Notes: generated by a model not told the origin, from the sequence alone. A stretch of DNA of 64,000 nt from Dicyema japonicum (GCA_011109175.1 RDEW01000001.1:5724-69723), one strand, 5' to 3'. Counted from the stretch's first letter, positions 1 to 11,880 are shown. Numbers and translations: made by a program.

Positions 1-1700
1 GCAATGAAAGTGATTAGATGTGACGATATATTCGGCAACATACACCCCTTTTTGATTCTACGGTTGTAGAGGGAGTGATAGCTAGTGCGTATAAAACCCG
101 AAATATGGCGAACTATACCTGGTTAAGATGAAGCCAGTGGAAACACTGGTGGAGGTCTATCGCGGTTCTGACGTGCAAATCGATTGTCGACGCTGAATAT
201 AGGGGCGAAATACTAATCAAGCCATCTAGTAGCTGGTTCTCTCCGAAATTTATCTCAGGATAGCTGGCGCTCGAGACTAGTTTCATATGTTAAAGCGAAT
301 GATTAGAGGATTTGTGCTTATACGAATGCAAACTATTCTCAAACTTTAAACGTGTGAGAAGTGTGACTAACTTGAGTGTAGTCATACGTAAAATAAGGGT
401 GCCAAGTGGGCAAATTATGGTAATCATGACTGATGCTGTGGGATGAACCAAACGTCTGGTTAAGGTGCTTGACTATACGCACACAGGATACCATAAAAAG
501 TGTCACTTGATTATGACAACAGGAAGGTGACCTTAGTAGTTTGAAGCCTCTAGTGTAATAACTCACCAGTCGAATTAACTGGCCTTGAAAATGGATGGCG
601 CTGTAGCGTCTGACTAATACCGGGCCGTTGTGGCAATGTAAGTTTAACTTGCTAAAGATAGGTCACAACGAGTAGGAGAGCGTGGAGGTAGCGCAAAAGT
701 CATGTATGTGAGTACTGGTGGAGCTGCTCTCTAGTGCAGATCTTGGTGGTAGTAGCAATTACTCAAATGGGAACTTTGAGGAAATCTAAAAAGTTAGTAA
801 GAATTGAGAGCTTGATTTAAATTTATCTGAAAACCATGTCTGTAGCTGCATTCCGTAAAATTATTTGTTATCTTCAAAATTAAGTCAATGAGAATTGTTC
901 AGCGTGGAAGCTTCAAGAATTATGTTATTTGAGACTGACTACTTTGACGGTAGTTAGTATTTGAAAATTATGGCTAACGTCGACGAAATTGGTGGAAGTG
1001 GGTGATTAAAAAAAGAATATCAGAGAAAAGCAGTGGATTTCTGTCAATGGCGTCAAATCGACAGGCACCGCTTATGAGTGTTCATTATTTTGAAACTTGT
1101 TACCGCAACTCGTGTCATGATTTGACTCTGATTCAGCGACAGACCTCCTTTATGGTTCATTGCGTACTGCTACATTCGAGTCAAGGATAGCATCTCTTTT
1201 CAGGAAGTTTGCCTCTTTCTATTTTAATTCTTTGATCGACACAATAGAAAACGCTTAAACTTTACGCTCGTCCTTATATACCAGAACAACGATACTCTCC
1301 TACAGGGTGCGTGCATCCACATGTTTGGCGGAACAGAGCCCTTACGTCCATAGCATGATATTGAAGTTGACAATAATTTTTGACAAATTTAAACAAATAA
1401 TAAATTGTATTTTGTGTAAACGTGCCCCGGTTATTATATTTTCTTTATAAAGCATTGGGCAAACTGACCTCATTTATAATGGTATCTTCATCTGAGAGGA
1501 AAAACGGGTATTTCAAGAAAACTGTGAACTGCAGTAATTTTGAATAATGGTTATTGCAAAGATACATTGCTTAGTTTGACACAACAGTATTCTCACACCG
1601 AAAGAGTACAACACAAAAAGATATTATAAACCTAACTATTGTAATAAATACTGCGTGTATAAACACTCAAGGAATTGAAGGCTAAGCAACATGCATGTTT
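1..1700 (+). rRNA. LSU (28S-type) rRNA gene, copy A, 5' part cut off by the window
   Basis: Large-subunit ribosomal RNA, core of the ribosome. Eukaryotic domain II is clear: GTTCTGACGTGCAAATCGAT (165-184), TAGCTGGTTCTCTCCGAA (231-248), AAAGCGAATGATTAGAGG (292-309), GGTGCCAAGTGGG (398-410), AAAATGGATGGCGCTG (588-603) and CAGATCTTGGTGGTAGTAG (737-755). After about 785 the match weakens sharply. Domain IV-VI landmarks can be followed only in degraded order: TTGGCGGAACAG (1324-1335), AAACGTG near 1417, and a sarcin-ricin-like CTGAGAGGAA at 1492-1501 lacking the usual AGTAC. Domain III is almost absent. The 3' end near 1700 is a guess. Three copies share the same odd 3' half, so the template was already divergent or decayed before duplication. 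Identity as LSU is sure; function is not. Confidence 0.85.
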
Positions 1701-2000
1701 TACAAAAATAGACCAGTTAATGTCGTATAAAGTAGAGTTTGATAGACAGATAACACGGCAGTCATCGTCAGGACGTAGTTTATTCATATTCCTCATGATT
1801 TTCTACACTAAGGAATATTATAACTCATATTTTCCATAGGTTTAAGTTTATCGTTAATCTATGTAGATAGATATGGATACTTGGGTCAATGAGGCCTCTC
1901 AAATAAACTTTCCTTTCTGCCTGAGCAATATCCTCTGATTAAGATTGCATTATGAAAACTATTCCGCTAAAGAATGAAGTGATATCCGTGACGGTAGGAC

Positions 2001-2200
2001 GTGGAACAAAAATGGAAGAGGCCGGACCTACTTTCCCACCTCCCTTCGGAAGCGGAAGTCTGTAATGAAGTGTTAAACGATGGATTTGGTCGGCACAATC
2101 AGATGTTCTCCATTTGGTTCTTTCTTTGGATTGTTAGTTATGACTGTTTGTGTTGGGCTTACAATGGTAAGCCTGGGGTTATTAATAATAATTATTATTT
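2001..2200 (+). mobile_element. LINE 3' end remnant in arm A
   Basis: The translated stretch ends in GKPGVINN just before a TAA-rich tail (2177-2200). This resembles the GEAGVNN ending of the jockey-like RT at 49.2-50.7 kb. It lies inside an approximately 845 bp segment (about 1717-2563) that is present in arms A and B but missing from unit C. Only the extreme 3' end is recognisable. Confidence 0.4.
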
Positions 2201-2289
2201 AATCAAAATAGTGATTGTCGGACGGCCAGTCATTACTATGGGGAACCTAAGGTACCAAATATTTACTCGAATTTGATGAGACCTTCCAG

Positions 2290-3175
2290 TTATTAGATAA
2301 CCTGAATTATAATATCAATTCCAACATTTAATAAAACTGCACCCTTCATTGTAAAATTCTCTAGAAAAAAGTATTGCTAACAAATCTTTCCATGGAAATT
2401 ACCGAGAAGGAATTAACAAATAAAATAGGTAAATGGGACTCGATGATGTCACTGAAACTTACATTAATCATACTTTGAAAATATCCTTCCACTTGACAAA
2501 TGTACTTTTTTTAGCTTTCCTCTTGAGAATCAACATAAGGAAAAATGATGCTTATTTGAATATTGTGAATTAATTAAGTATTGATGTCACTGAAGCCACT
2601 GGCGTCTATTTGGACATATCAAGTGACTTAACCTAGCAGCCCTGCAAACTTGGTAATGGAATTTTATTACTCCATTGACTGCCTATTAGGCATTACGTAT
2701 CCGACCACGCACAACCTTGCCAATTCTTCATGCTTAAGATACTCAATGTGTAGACAGTTAAATTAAATGGTATTGATACACACTATGACCCCAGTTTGAG
2801 GAACCAATTTTAAAAAGAAAATTCAAAGGCTTTACAGTATTTTTAAAAATCATGCCTTCGAATAATTTGTGTGCACAGTGTTCTTTATCGACATAATCTA
2901 TTTCCAAAATTTAGTGAACTTAATTATTATGACAAAAAACTATAATTAAAATAAAATCAACAGTAAGGATGACCGACTATTTAAGAAATTTTGCATTTAT
3001 GCGGATGAAACGTACATACGTCTATATATCATACTGAGGTTTAAAATTAAATTCACGTATTCGCTCGTCATCATAGGAAAATGCAGTGAACTCATTTGGT
3101 TTGGCAGAATTAAAGATTAAAGAAAACTGTGGAACTCGATCTCTTAGATAATCTTGTACTTTACAACTTCATATC
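2290..3175. other. No recognised gene; shared by the repeat copies
   Basis: This AT-rich stretch lies between the LINE tail and the RT remnant in arm A. It corresponds to about 7.87-8.75 kb in B and, in part, 38.59-39.19 kb in C. I see no coding similarity, RNA gene or tandem repeat in it. Confidence 0.5.
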
Positions 3176-3209
3176 TTGTTAAAGCCAACCATGTTCCGAC
3201 CATTATCGA

Positions 3210-4065
3210 AGAAAATGATGTCAACCCGTAGAGCGTTTGTCATCGTCTCTGATGAGACCAATCGTCTCCAAAATACAGTGGTAACCAGCAGAAGCAAGTG
3301 GGATTTTCAACGTCACGTTAAGATAGGCATGCCTTGGAATTCGGTCAGTGCTCAACCTACACGACAGTGGATGGTAGCCGTATGGATCGATCAAACGTCC
3401 ACAACGACATTTTCTCTCCGCACATACTGTAAGACCAAGACGTAGCGAGGCTGCTATTATCACTGGCTCATCATGCAGCAGGTTTCCAATCTCAGCACAA
3501 AAATAGGCGTTCGACCAGACATCTGCTGAATGGCAGCTAGACGTTTTGAGAAATGTAATTCTTCTCACATCCCTGTGCTCTCAAGTTACTTCCTCTCTTT
3601 TTTTAAAGACACGTCTTGAATGCGCTTTCTGATTAGCACCGCCCTCCAGAACATTAATAATCACGTCCATAGTCATCAAAATGATATCTAAAATCGCTTC
3701 GAGTGTTGACTTAATTTCAGCATTAAGGAAAGATAGGAAATCCTCTTTATCATAAAAAGGAAAACTTAGGAAGTTGAAAAGCTTTTTGGAAAGCAGAAGA
3801 TAGTTTTGAGCATTGAAACTTCAACACGCCTTCCAGGATCAATCTGTCAGGAAGACTCGAATATGATGTCGACAAAAAGATATTTTGGCGTTCTTTTCAT
3901 GCTAACGTCAAGGATGACATCTCTTCTAATTGAGTTGAAAGTGTTTCGCAGATCCAATTTGAAAAGGACGCTATAAACTTCAGATGACAGCCTGGCGAAC
4001 TTCCTTACCACATGAACCTTTTACTTCGCATTCGCTCTGACTCCCACGCACAGTAGTAATAGGAT
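3210..4065 (-). pseudogene. Non-LTR reverse transcriptase remnant, arm A
   Basis: The 3' half of a LINE polyprotein. The zone 3221-3568 (minus) carries a cysteine/histidine module (CRCG, then LSC and RH) followed by LETIGLIRDDDKR. This module is typical of LINE proteins that end in CxCG...RHxxLN...EPxGLxRxDGKRPDG. Further upstream on the same strand (about 3900-4065) is a degraded RT motif A of the DLRNxFNSxRRD type, clearer in copy B. Stops and frame changes separate the parts. It runs antisense to the adjacent LSU rRNA, so it is not an R2-style sense insertion. Confidence 0.7.
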
Positions 4066-4534
4066 TCGCAAGAACCGATCGATAAGCAATATCTCCAGAA
4101 ATTTTAAATAAATGGGAATTAACAATACTAAAATATAATTCCGAGATTTAAACTATTAGAAAAAATATTTAAAATAAAGATTCAAAAATTCAAAAAATTC
4201 GAGAAACCGAGAATTCTGGTTTTTACAGTGCATTAGTAATTTTTAATTTTTTTCCAAACGCAAAGAGGAACTCTGATCATTTGGAGTAGCTTATTAACCT
4301 TGGCAATAGGTAAGATTGATCGAAATTTAGATGCTTCACACATGCTGAAAAATCATTAATCATCCCGAATCTGCTAGATTCCAATCCGCCACTTTTTGAA
4401 AATCCCACGTCATTGCTGTGTACACAAAGACAATAAGAGCACGTCAATTTCTACATTTAAAACTGAAGGTAAGGAAGTATTATTATTAGTGTCACTAATT
4501 TGTGTTAGTTATTTGACTGGGGAGGCTGGTGGAA

Positions 4535-4822
4535 ATACAATGCGACCCCTAATTGCGGAAACCCAAGTAGCGGGGAAACCCTCTTTTTTGGGGAAATATT
4601 TTCGCCATCCCTATAAAATACGATGATTTTAAAGAAGTAAACCCCCTACTGAGGAAAAAATTTATATTATCATAAACGATTCATTAATATATTTCTATAA
4701 TTTTGATTTATTATTATTTATTTATTCTAACCTTTTACCAAATTTATTATCAATAATTTTGAAACTTATTTAACCTGGTGAGTTAGTTAGTTAACCAATT
4801 AACCTGGTAAGGAATTGTAATT
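4535..4822 (+). mobile_element. 5' end of a Tigger/pogo-like element, arm A
   Basis: TACAATGCGACCCCTAATTG begins a G-rich terminal sequence with repeated GGGGAAA blocks. It matches the element end at about 37234 in C (ACAGTGCGACCCAGAATTGG, read on the minus strand) and its counterpart near 6510 in B. The 5' untranslated part follows to about 4822, where it meets the spacer in opposite orientation. This is the palindrome junction. The flanking TA fits a Tc1/mariner-pogo target duplication. Confidence 0.6.
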
Positions 4823-6510
4823 AATTATTTCGCACGCTCAATTATAAGCGGTTTATATTTTTCTCCTGTGTAACTGCAACACAAAAGAAGTGTCAGACGT
4901 TCTTTTCTTATTTGATGTCCGCTGTGTGACTCATTTCTTTTAACAAAACTTTTTTGGAAACGGCTTTATAAAATAAGGCAGTTTCATTACAATTGAAAAT
5001 GTTTTCTTCACCATTTTTCTCAAGCAAATCATAGAAAGTCGATCGGAAGTTTTTTGTACCTCCTTTATCAGCTGATTGTTATTCGCCATGTAATATTCTG
5101 AATTTTATTTCGAATTGTTTCTTAAATCTGTAAAGCCATCCATTGGAAGCAGTGAAATCTTGATTTGAATTTTTATATGCAATTTTACGTACAATTAGCT
5201 TTAATGTTGGCCCATTGATAGGGAAATTTTTAGACCTGAGAATACGAAAAATCTCGTAAATTTGGGCATTCAATTCGTATCCAATTGTCCCTTCGGATGT
5301 TGAGAGCCCTTGAGCTAGGATTCCTTCATTTTCTTTTTAGTCAGTATAGCATTCCTTTAGAAATGTTAAATCTTTCACAAATCAGTTTATCCTTATAGAG
5401 ACCTGACTGTATTATTATTAGCAATTTCACGAGAGCCATAATATTTACTGCATGTGCAGCAAAAAATATAAGAGAATTAGTTAGGTTGCTCCAAACTCTT
5501 CTGTTCTTTGCTAGGTCCCTCAGTGAGTCCAAATCGTCACTAGATGCCAATGTTTTCTTCACGGCTTTCAGATCGTTTTGTAGAACGACCGCGAGGGTAG
5601 TTCTCGGTCTTCCACGAAAGCGTTTTACATTGGAGGAGTAGTAATCTTCCATTGCAATGTTCGGAGGGGATATAGGGTAACCTCAAAACGTGTCCAAAAA
5701 GTCTCCAACGAGAGCTAATGATCTCGTGGCTAAATGGTATACAGTCACACTTATTGTACAGTCCATTCCACGAGATCTTGGATGGCCAGGACATTCCAGT
5801 TATGTTTCTTAGATGATTCCTGTGAAATGAGTCTAGCTTCTCCAATTCCTCTTTAGAGGTGGCCCAGGTCCCAGAATTGTATAGTAGAATTGGTTTGATG
5901 AAAGTGTCGTATAACATAATCCTTTGTTTTATGTTATATCCCTTCCGGTTTAGTCAAAGATTTTATCCTTTGTAATGCCGCATTTGCCAATGTTTTTCTC
6001 CGTATGATGTCTTCGCTATCTCCTAGTAGAGAGCCAAGTTTCTTTATGTTTCTCCATTTATCTTCGAGTGAGTTGTTCATTCGTCTTATCTCTGTCCGTT
6101 CTGTTTTTTCCCTGTTCACGGACCTGACTGTATATCCTTGCAAATTCTGATCTTTTCACTTGATTTAATTTTCTAGGCATTCGCTTTCTAAAATTTATAG
6201 AAAAACTTTAAAAATTAATAATTACAATTCCTTACCAGGTTAATTGGTTAACTAACTAACTCACCAGGTTAAATAAGTTTCAAAATTATTAATAATAAAT
6301 TTGGTAAAATAGGTTAGAATAAATAAATAATAATAAATCAAAATTATAGAAATATATTAATGAATCGTTTATATAATATAAATTTTTTCCAGTAGAGGGT
6401 TTACTTCTTTAAAATCATCGTATTTTATAGGGATGGCGAAAATATTTCCCCAAAATAGAGGGTTTCCCCGCTACTTGTTTCCGCAATTAGGGGTCGCATT
6501 GTATTTCCAC
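4823..6510 (-). pseudogene. Tigger/pogo-like transposase, decayed copy with a LINE nested in it
   Basis: Minus-strand remnant of a DDE transposase with a CENP-B-like DNA-binding domain. Reading leftward, the terminal sequence is near 6510. The N-terminal helix-turn-helix start (RKLNQ) is near 6166, broken by a LINE at 5413-6120. It continues with YKDKLICERFNISKG (about 5341-5397), then the CENP-B-type segment with NGWLYRFKKQF and ILHGE at 5079-5273. The DDE start carries CNET near 4990 instead of the catalytic DET. The copy stops at about 4830, where it abuts arm A. It is the counterpart of 32945-37240 in unit C. Confidence 0.75.
5413..6120 (-). mobile_element. 5'-truncated non-LTR retrotransposon nested in the Tigger copy
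   Basis: The sequence encodes the C-terminal part of an RT protein. Recognisable pieces are KWRNIKKLGSLLGDSEDI, KPILLYNSGTWA, a WRLFGHVLR block, RGRPRTTLAVVLQNDLK and DLDSLRDLA. Matching blocks occur in the longer LINE at 33860-36834, but the residues differ widely, so the two are distinct subfamily members. The insert is flanked by a 13 bp duplication, GACCTGACTGTAT (5400-5412 and 6121-6133). It ends in a TAA-rich tail on the minus strand. The insertion point is identical to that of the LINE in unit C. Confidence 0.8.
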
Positions 6511-6989
6511 CAGCCTCCCCAGTCAAATAACTAACATGAACTAGCAACACTAATAATAATACTTCCTTACTTTCAGCTTTAAATATAGAAATTGACGTGC
6601 TCTTATTGTCTTTGTGTACACAGTAATGACGTGGGATTTTCAAAAGTGGCGATTGGAAATCTAGCAGATTCGGGATGATTAATGATTTTTCAGCATGTGT
6701 GAAGCATCTAAATTTCGATCAATCTTACCTATTGCCAATGTTAATGAGCTACTCCAAATGATCAGAGTTCCTTCTTTGTGTTTGGAAAAAAATTAAAAAT
6801 TACTAATGCACTGTAAAAACCAGAATTTTCGGTTTCTCGAATTTTTTTGAATCTTTAAATCTTTATTTTATATATTTTCTAATATTTGAAATTTCGGAAT
6901 TATATTTTAGTATTTTAATTCCCATTAATTTAAAAATTTCTGGAGAGATTGCTTATCGATCGGTCTTGCGAATCCCATTACTGCTGTGC

Positions 6990-7850
6990 GTGGGAAGTCA
7001 GAGCGAATGCGAAGTAAGGTTCATCTGGTTAAGGAAGTTCGCCAGGCTGTCATCTGAAGTTTATAGCGTCCCTTTTCAAATTGGATCTGCGAAACACTTT
7101 CAACTCAGTTAGAAGAGATGTCATCCTTGACGTTAGCTTGAAAAGAACGCCAAAATATCTTTTGTCGACGAATCATATTCGAGTCTTCCCTGATAGATTG
7201 ATCCTGGACAGGTGTGTTGGACTTTTAATGCTCAAAAACTGTCTTCTGTTTCCCAAAATGCTTTTCAACTTCCAAGTTTCCTTTTATGATAAAGAGGATT
7301 TCCTATCTCTCCTTAATGCTGAAATTAAGTCAACACTCGAAGCGATATAAATATAATTTTGATGACTATGGACATAATTATTAATGTTCTGGAGGGCGGT
7401 GCTAATCAGAAAGCGTATTCGAGACGTGTCTTTAAAAAAAAGAAAGTAACTTGAGAGCACTGGGATATGAGAAGAATTACATTCCTCAAAACGTCTAGCT
7501 GCCATTCAGCAGATGTCTGGCGAACGCCTATCTTTGTGCTGAGATTGGCAACCTGCTGCATGATGAGCCAGTGATAATAGCAGCCTCGCTACATCTTGGT
7601 ATATGTGCGGAGCGAAAATGTCGTTGTGGACGTTTGATCGATTCATACGGCTACCATCCACTGTCGTGTAGGTTGAGCACTGACCGAATTCCAAGGCATG
7701 CCTATCTTAACGTAACGTTGAAAAAGCCACATTGCTTCTGCTGGTTACCATAGTATTTTGGAAACGATTAATCTTATCAGAAACGATGACAAACGCTTAT
7801 ACGGGTTGACATCATTCCCTTCGATAATGGTCGGAACATGGTTGGCTTTA
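6990..7850 (+). pseudogene. Non-LTR reverse transcriptase remnant, unit B
   Basis: The best preserved of three copies. The ORF at 7081-7350 starts with LDLRNTFNSVRRDVILD, the RT motif A region of a LINE group whose canonical form is KLDFxNAFNSxRRD. About 200 bases with stops follow. Then 7571-7753 carries the CRCG...LSC...RH module and the region near 7760 reads as LETINLIRNDD. Catalytic motif C was not found, so most of the RT is deleted. It runs antisense to the LSU rRNA, as in the other copies. Confidence 0.75.
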
Positions 7851-7869
7851 ACAAGATATGAAGTTGTAA

Positions 7870-8850
7870 AGTACAAGATTATCTAAGAGATCGAGTTCCA
7901 CAGTGTTGGAAACATTTCGAAACATTTATTTAATCTTTAATTCTGCCAAACTAAATGAGTTCACTGCATTTTTCTATGATGACGAGCGAATAAGTGAATT
8001 TAATTTTAAACCTCAGTATGATATATAGACGTATGTACGTTTCATCCGCATCAATGCAAAATTTCTTGAATAGTCGGTCATATTTACTGTTCGATTTTTT
8101 TTATTTATAGTTTTTTCTAACAATATTTAAGTTCACTAAACAATCTTGGAAACAAATTATGTCGATAAAGAACACTGTGCACACAAATTATTCGTGGGCA
8201 TGATTTTTAAAAATACAGTAAAGCCTTTGAATTTTCTTTTTAAAATTGGTTCCTCAAACCGGAGTCATAGTGTGTATCAATACCATCTAATATAACTGTC
8301 TACACATTGAATATCTTAAGCATGAAGAATTGGCAAGGTTGTGCGTGGTCGGACACGTAATGCCTAATAAGCAGTCAATGGAGAAACAAGATTCTATTAC
8401 CAAGTTCGCAGGGGCTGCTGGGTTGAGTCTCTTGATATGTCCAAATAGACGCCAGCGGCCTTAGTGACATCAATACTTAATTAATTCACAATATTCAAAT
8501 AAGCATCATTTTTCCTTATTGTTGACCCTCAAGAGGAAAGCTAAAAAAAGTACATTTGTCAAGTGGAAGGATATTTTCAAAGTATTATTAATATAAGTTT
8601 CAGTGGCATCATCGAGTCCCATTTACCTATTTTATTTGTTAATTCCTTCTCGGTAATTTCCATGGAAGGATTTGTTAGCAATACTTTTTTCTAGAGAATT
8701 TTACAATGAAGGGTGCAGTTTTATTAAATGTTGGAATGGATATTATAATTCAGGTTATCTAATAACTGGAAGGTCTCATCAAATTCAAGTAAATATCTGG
8801 TACTTTAGGTTCCCCATAGTAATGACTGGCCGTCCGACAATCACTATTTT
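7870..8850. other. No recognised gene; counterpart of 2290-3175
   Basis: AT-rich sequence shared with arm A and partly with unit C. I see no convincing coding or RNA signal. Confidence 0.5.
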
Positions 8851-8852
8851 GA

Positions 8853-9050
8853 TTAAATAATAATTATTATTAACCCCAGGCTTACCATTGTAAGCCCAAC
8901 ACAACAGTCATAACTAACAATCCAAGGAAAGAACCAAATGGAGAACATCTGATTGTGCCGACCAAATCCATCGTTTAACACTTCATTACAGACTTCCGCT
9001 TCCGAAGGGAGGTGGGAAAGTAGGTCCGGCCTCTTCCATTTTTGTTCCAC
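8853..9050 (-). mobile_element. LINE 3' end remnant, unit B
   Basis: Inverted counterpart of 2001-2200, with the same C-terminal coding stretch and TAA-rich tail (about 8856-8876). It lies within the 840 bp segment (about 8493-9334) that is absent from unit C. Confidence 0.4.
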
Positions 9051-9339
9051 GTCCTACCGTCACGGACATCACTTCATTCTTTAGCGGAATAGTTTTCATA
9101 ATGCAATCTTAATCAGAGGATTTTGCTCAGGCAGAAAGGAAAGTTTATTTGAGAGGCCTCATTGACCCAAGTATCCATATCTATCTACATAGATTAACGA
9201 TAAACTTAAACCTATGGAAAATATGAGTTATAATATTCCTTAGTGTAGAAAATCATGAGGAATATGAATAAACTACGTCCTGACGATGACTGCCGTGTTA
9301 TCTGTCTATCAAACTCTACTTTATACGACATTAGCTAGT

Positions 9340-11880
9340 CTATTTTTGTAAAACATGCATGTTGCTTAGCCTTCAATTCCTTGAGTGTTTATACACGCAG
9401 TATTTATTACAATAGTTAGGTTTATAATATATTTTTGTGTTGTACTCTTTCGGTGTGAGAATACTGTTGTGTCAAACTAAGCAATGTATCTTTGCAATAA
9501 CCATTATTCAAAATTACTGCAGTTCACAGTTTTCTTGAAATACCCGTTTTTCCTCTCAGATGAAGATACCATTATAAATGAGGTCAGTTTGCCCAATGCT
9601 TTATAAAGAAAATAAATAACCGACACGTTTACACAAAATACAATTTATTATTTGTTTAAATTTGTCAAAAATTATTGTCAATTTCAATATCATGCTATGG
9701 ACGTAAGGGCTCTGTTCCGCCAAACATGTGGAAGCACGCACCTTTTAAAAGAGTATCGTTGTTCTGGTAAATAAAGACGAGCGTATAGTTTAAGCGTTTT
9801 CTATTAGTGTCGATCAAAGAGGTAAAGAGAAAAAGAGGCAAACTTCCTGACAAGAGATGCTATCTTGACTCGAATGTAGCAGTACGCAATGAACCATAAA
9901 AGGGGTCTGTCGCTGAATCAGAGTCAAATCATGACTCGAGTTGCGGTAACAAGTTTCAAAATAATGAACTGTCGATTTGACGCCATTGACAGAAATCCAC
10001 TGCTTTTTTCTGATAGTCTTTTTTTAATCACCCACTTCCACCAATTTCGTCGACGTTAGCCATAATTTTCAAATACTAACAACCGTCAAAGTAGTCAGTC
10101 TCAAATAACATAATTCTTGAAGCTTCCACGCTGAACAATTCTCATTGACTTAATTTTGAAGAAAACAAATAATTTTTGTGTTTGGTACGAAATGCAGCTA
10201 CAGACATGGTTTTCAGATAAATTTAAATCAAGCTCTCAATTCTTAAAAACTTTTTAGATTTCCTCAAAGTTCCCATTTGAGTAATTGGCTACTACCACCA
10301 AGATCTGCACTAGAGAGCAGCTCCACCAGTACTCACATACATGACTTCTGCGCTACCTCCACGCTCTCCTACTCGTTGTGACCTATCTTTAGCAAGTTAA
10401 ACTTACATTGCCACAACGGCCTGGTATTAGTCAACGCTACAGCGCCATCCATTTTCAAGGCCAGTTAATTCGACTGGTGAGTTATTACACTAGAGGCTTC
10501 CAACTACTAAGGTCACCTTCCTGTTGTCATAATCAAGTGACACTTTTAATGGTATCCTGTGTGCGTATAGTCAAGCACCTTAACCAGACGTTTGGTTCAT
10601 CCCACAGCATCAGTCATGATTATTATAATTTGCCCACTTGGCACCCTTATTTTACGTATGACTACACTCAAGTTAGTCACACTTCTCACACGTTTAAAGT
10701 TTGAGAATAGTTTGCACCCGTATAAGCACAAATCCTCTAATCATTCGCTTTAACATATGAAACTATTCTCGAGCGCCAGCTATCCTGAGATAAATTTCGG
10801 AGAGAACCAGCTACTAGATGGCTCGATTAGTATTTCGCCCCTATATTCAGCGTCGACAATCGATTTGCACGTCAGAACCGCGATAGACCTCCACCAGTGT
10901 TTCCACTGGCTTCATCTTAACCAGGTATAGTTCGCCATATTTCGGGTTTTAACGCACTAGCTATCACTCCCTCTACAACCGTAGAATCAAAAAGGTGTGT
11001 ATGTTGCCGAATATATCTCACATCTAATCACTTTCATTGCGCCGCATGGAATAACTCCATTAGACTTGCTAGTACGGTAATCTCCTTGGTCCGTGTTGCA
11101 AGACGGGTCGGATAGAACACCCTTGCAATCAAGCAAATGCCAATCCTCAGTGCTTACAAGTTGGTTATAAAATGCAGTTATTAAATAGAAAGCAACTAAT
11201 GTTACTACCCATCAAACACACAGGCAAACATAACCAACTAAAACACTCATCACAACTGTTAATTGAACAATAGTATCGAACAACATCAGGACTCTATTCG
11301 CTTCCTACTAAACGGTTTCACTCACTTTTAACCCTTTTCTCAAAGTTCTTTTCAACTTTCGTTAACAGTACTTGTCCGCTATCGAACTCGTGCATTTATT
11401 TAGTCTTAGGTAAGCTTTCCACCCACTTTGGCTTGCACTCACAAGCAAGCTGACTCCAACGACACTCGCAAATGAATATACCAGGCTACTACAGGCCTAT
11501 GGGAGATTACCTGTATAAAACTCTAAAACTCATTTTGCTCAAGTGTAAGCCGTTTTTAAGAAATTGTTACTTATTAATGAGTTCTAGCTGGAAGTTCCAT
11601 CTTAGGAGACTTTACCTTACTAAGATTCACTTAATTAGCAGTATCCGTAATTAATGAACACTCAGATAATGTCCCGCTATTCTTGAGAACACGTACTTGC
11701 CGAAATCGGTTTAGCCCACTATACTTGATCTTCAATAACTGCCATAATATCAGTCTTTGATACCTGAATTCTTTAAGCATCTACGCAGGAGATGGACCAA
11801 CGCAACAGCCTTCCATCTAAAATATCTTTCTTATTTGGGCATTCTACTCCACATATAGATGATCCAAGGAGCTATCAACC
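9340..11880 (-). rRNA. LSU (28S-type) rRNA gene, copy B
   Basis: The most complete copy by extent. Reading leftward it shows the GAAAAGAACTTTGAGAAAAG core near 11325-11365, GACCCGTCTTG and CACGGACCAAGGAG (about 11081-11109), the strong domain II blocks (about 10300-10900), then a divergent domain IV-VI zone. The altered sarcin-ricin-like sequence is near 9543-9556. Total length is about 2.5 kb, far below the usual metazoan 3.5-5 kb. The block preceding GAAAAGAACTTTG is worn here (AGTACTGTTAACG) but near canonical in copy C. No SSU rRNA lies upstream; LINE sequence and a zinc-finger gene do. It could be a functional reduced gene or a pseudogene. Confidence 0.8.

Larger units (their letters stand above)
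1..4822 (+). repeat. Left arm (A) of a large inverted duplication
   Basis: The arm reads as the reverse complement of 6222-11040, with a few percent substitutions and small indels. The first bases (GCAATGAAAGTGATTAGATG) match 11040-11021 inverted. The arm ends near 4822 in GGAATTGTAATTA, matching the start of arm B. In order it holds the LSU rRNA, a LINE 3' end, an unassigned stretch, an RT remnant and a Tigger 5' end. Because LSU sequence runs off the left edge, the inverted copy probably continues outside the window. Confidence 0.9.
6222..11040 (-). repeat. Right arm (B) of the large inverted duplication
   Basis: Reverse complement of 1-4822. Small indels distinguish the arms; for example B lacks about 18 bp of LSU sequence near 9969 that A keeps near 1070. 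The arm merges without a break into the longer unit B, which continues to about 20183. Confidence 0.9.

Noticed and set aside
339-566. 75-codon minus ORF, and its copy at 10408-10704 plus
   Set aside because: It is antisense to LSU rRNA domain II; the open frame follows from rRNA conservation, not coding.
1002-1190. 62-codon ORF in the LSU domain IV zone
   Set aside because: Starts at GTG, overlaps rRNA landmarks and is not conserved in frame between copies.
3176-3445. 89-codon plus ORF
   Set aside because: Shadow of the minus-strand RT remnant, which carries the recognisable CRCG and RH module.
3210-4065. R2-type site-specific insertion into 28S
   Set aside because: The RT remnant is antisense to the rRNA and lies well beyond the recognisable LSU end, unlike R2 at its sense target.
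4396-4626. 76-codon ORF and its copy at 6425-6643
   Set aside because: It runs across the Tigger terminal sequence; open by chance and not conserved in unit C.
11472-11654. Short plus ORF, with relatives such as 41131-41367
   Set aside because: Antisense to LSU domain I; rRNA landmarks explain the sequence.
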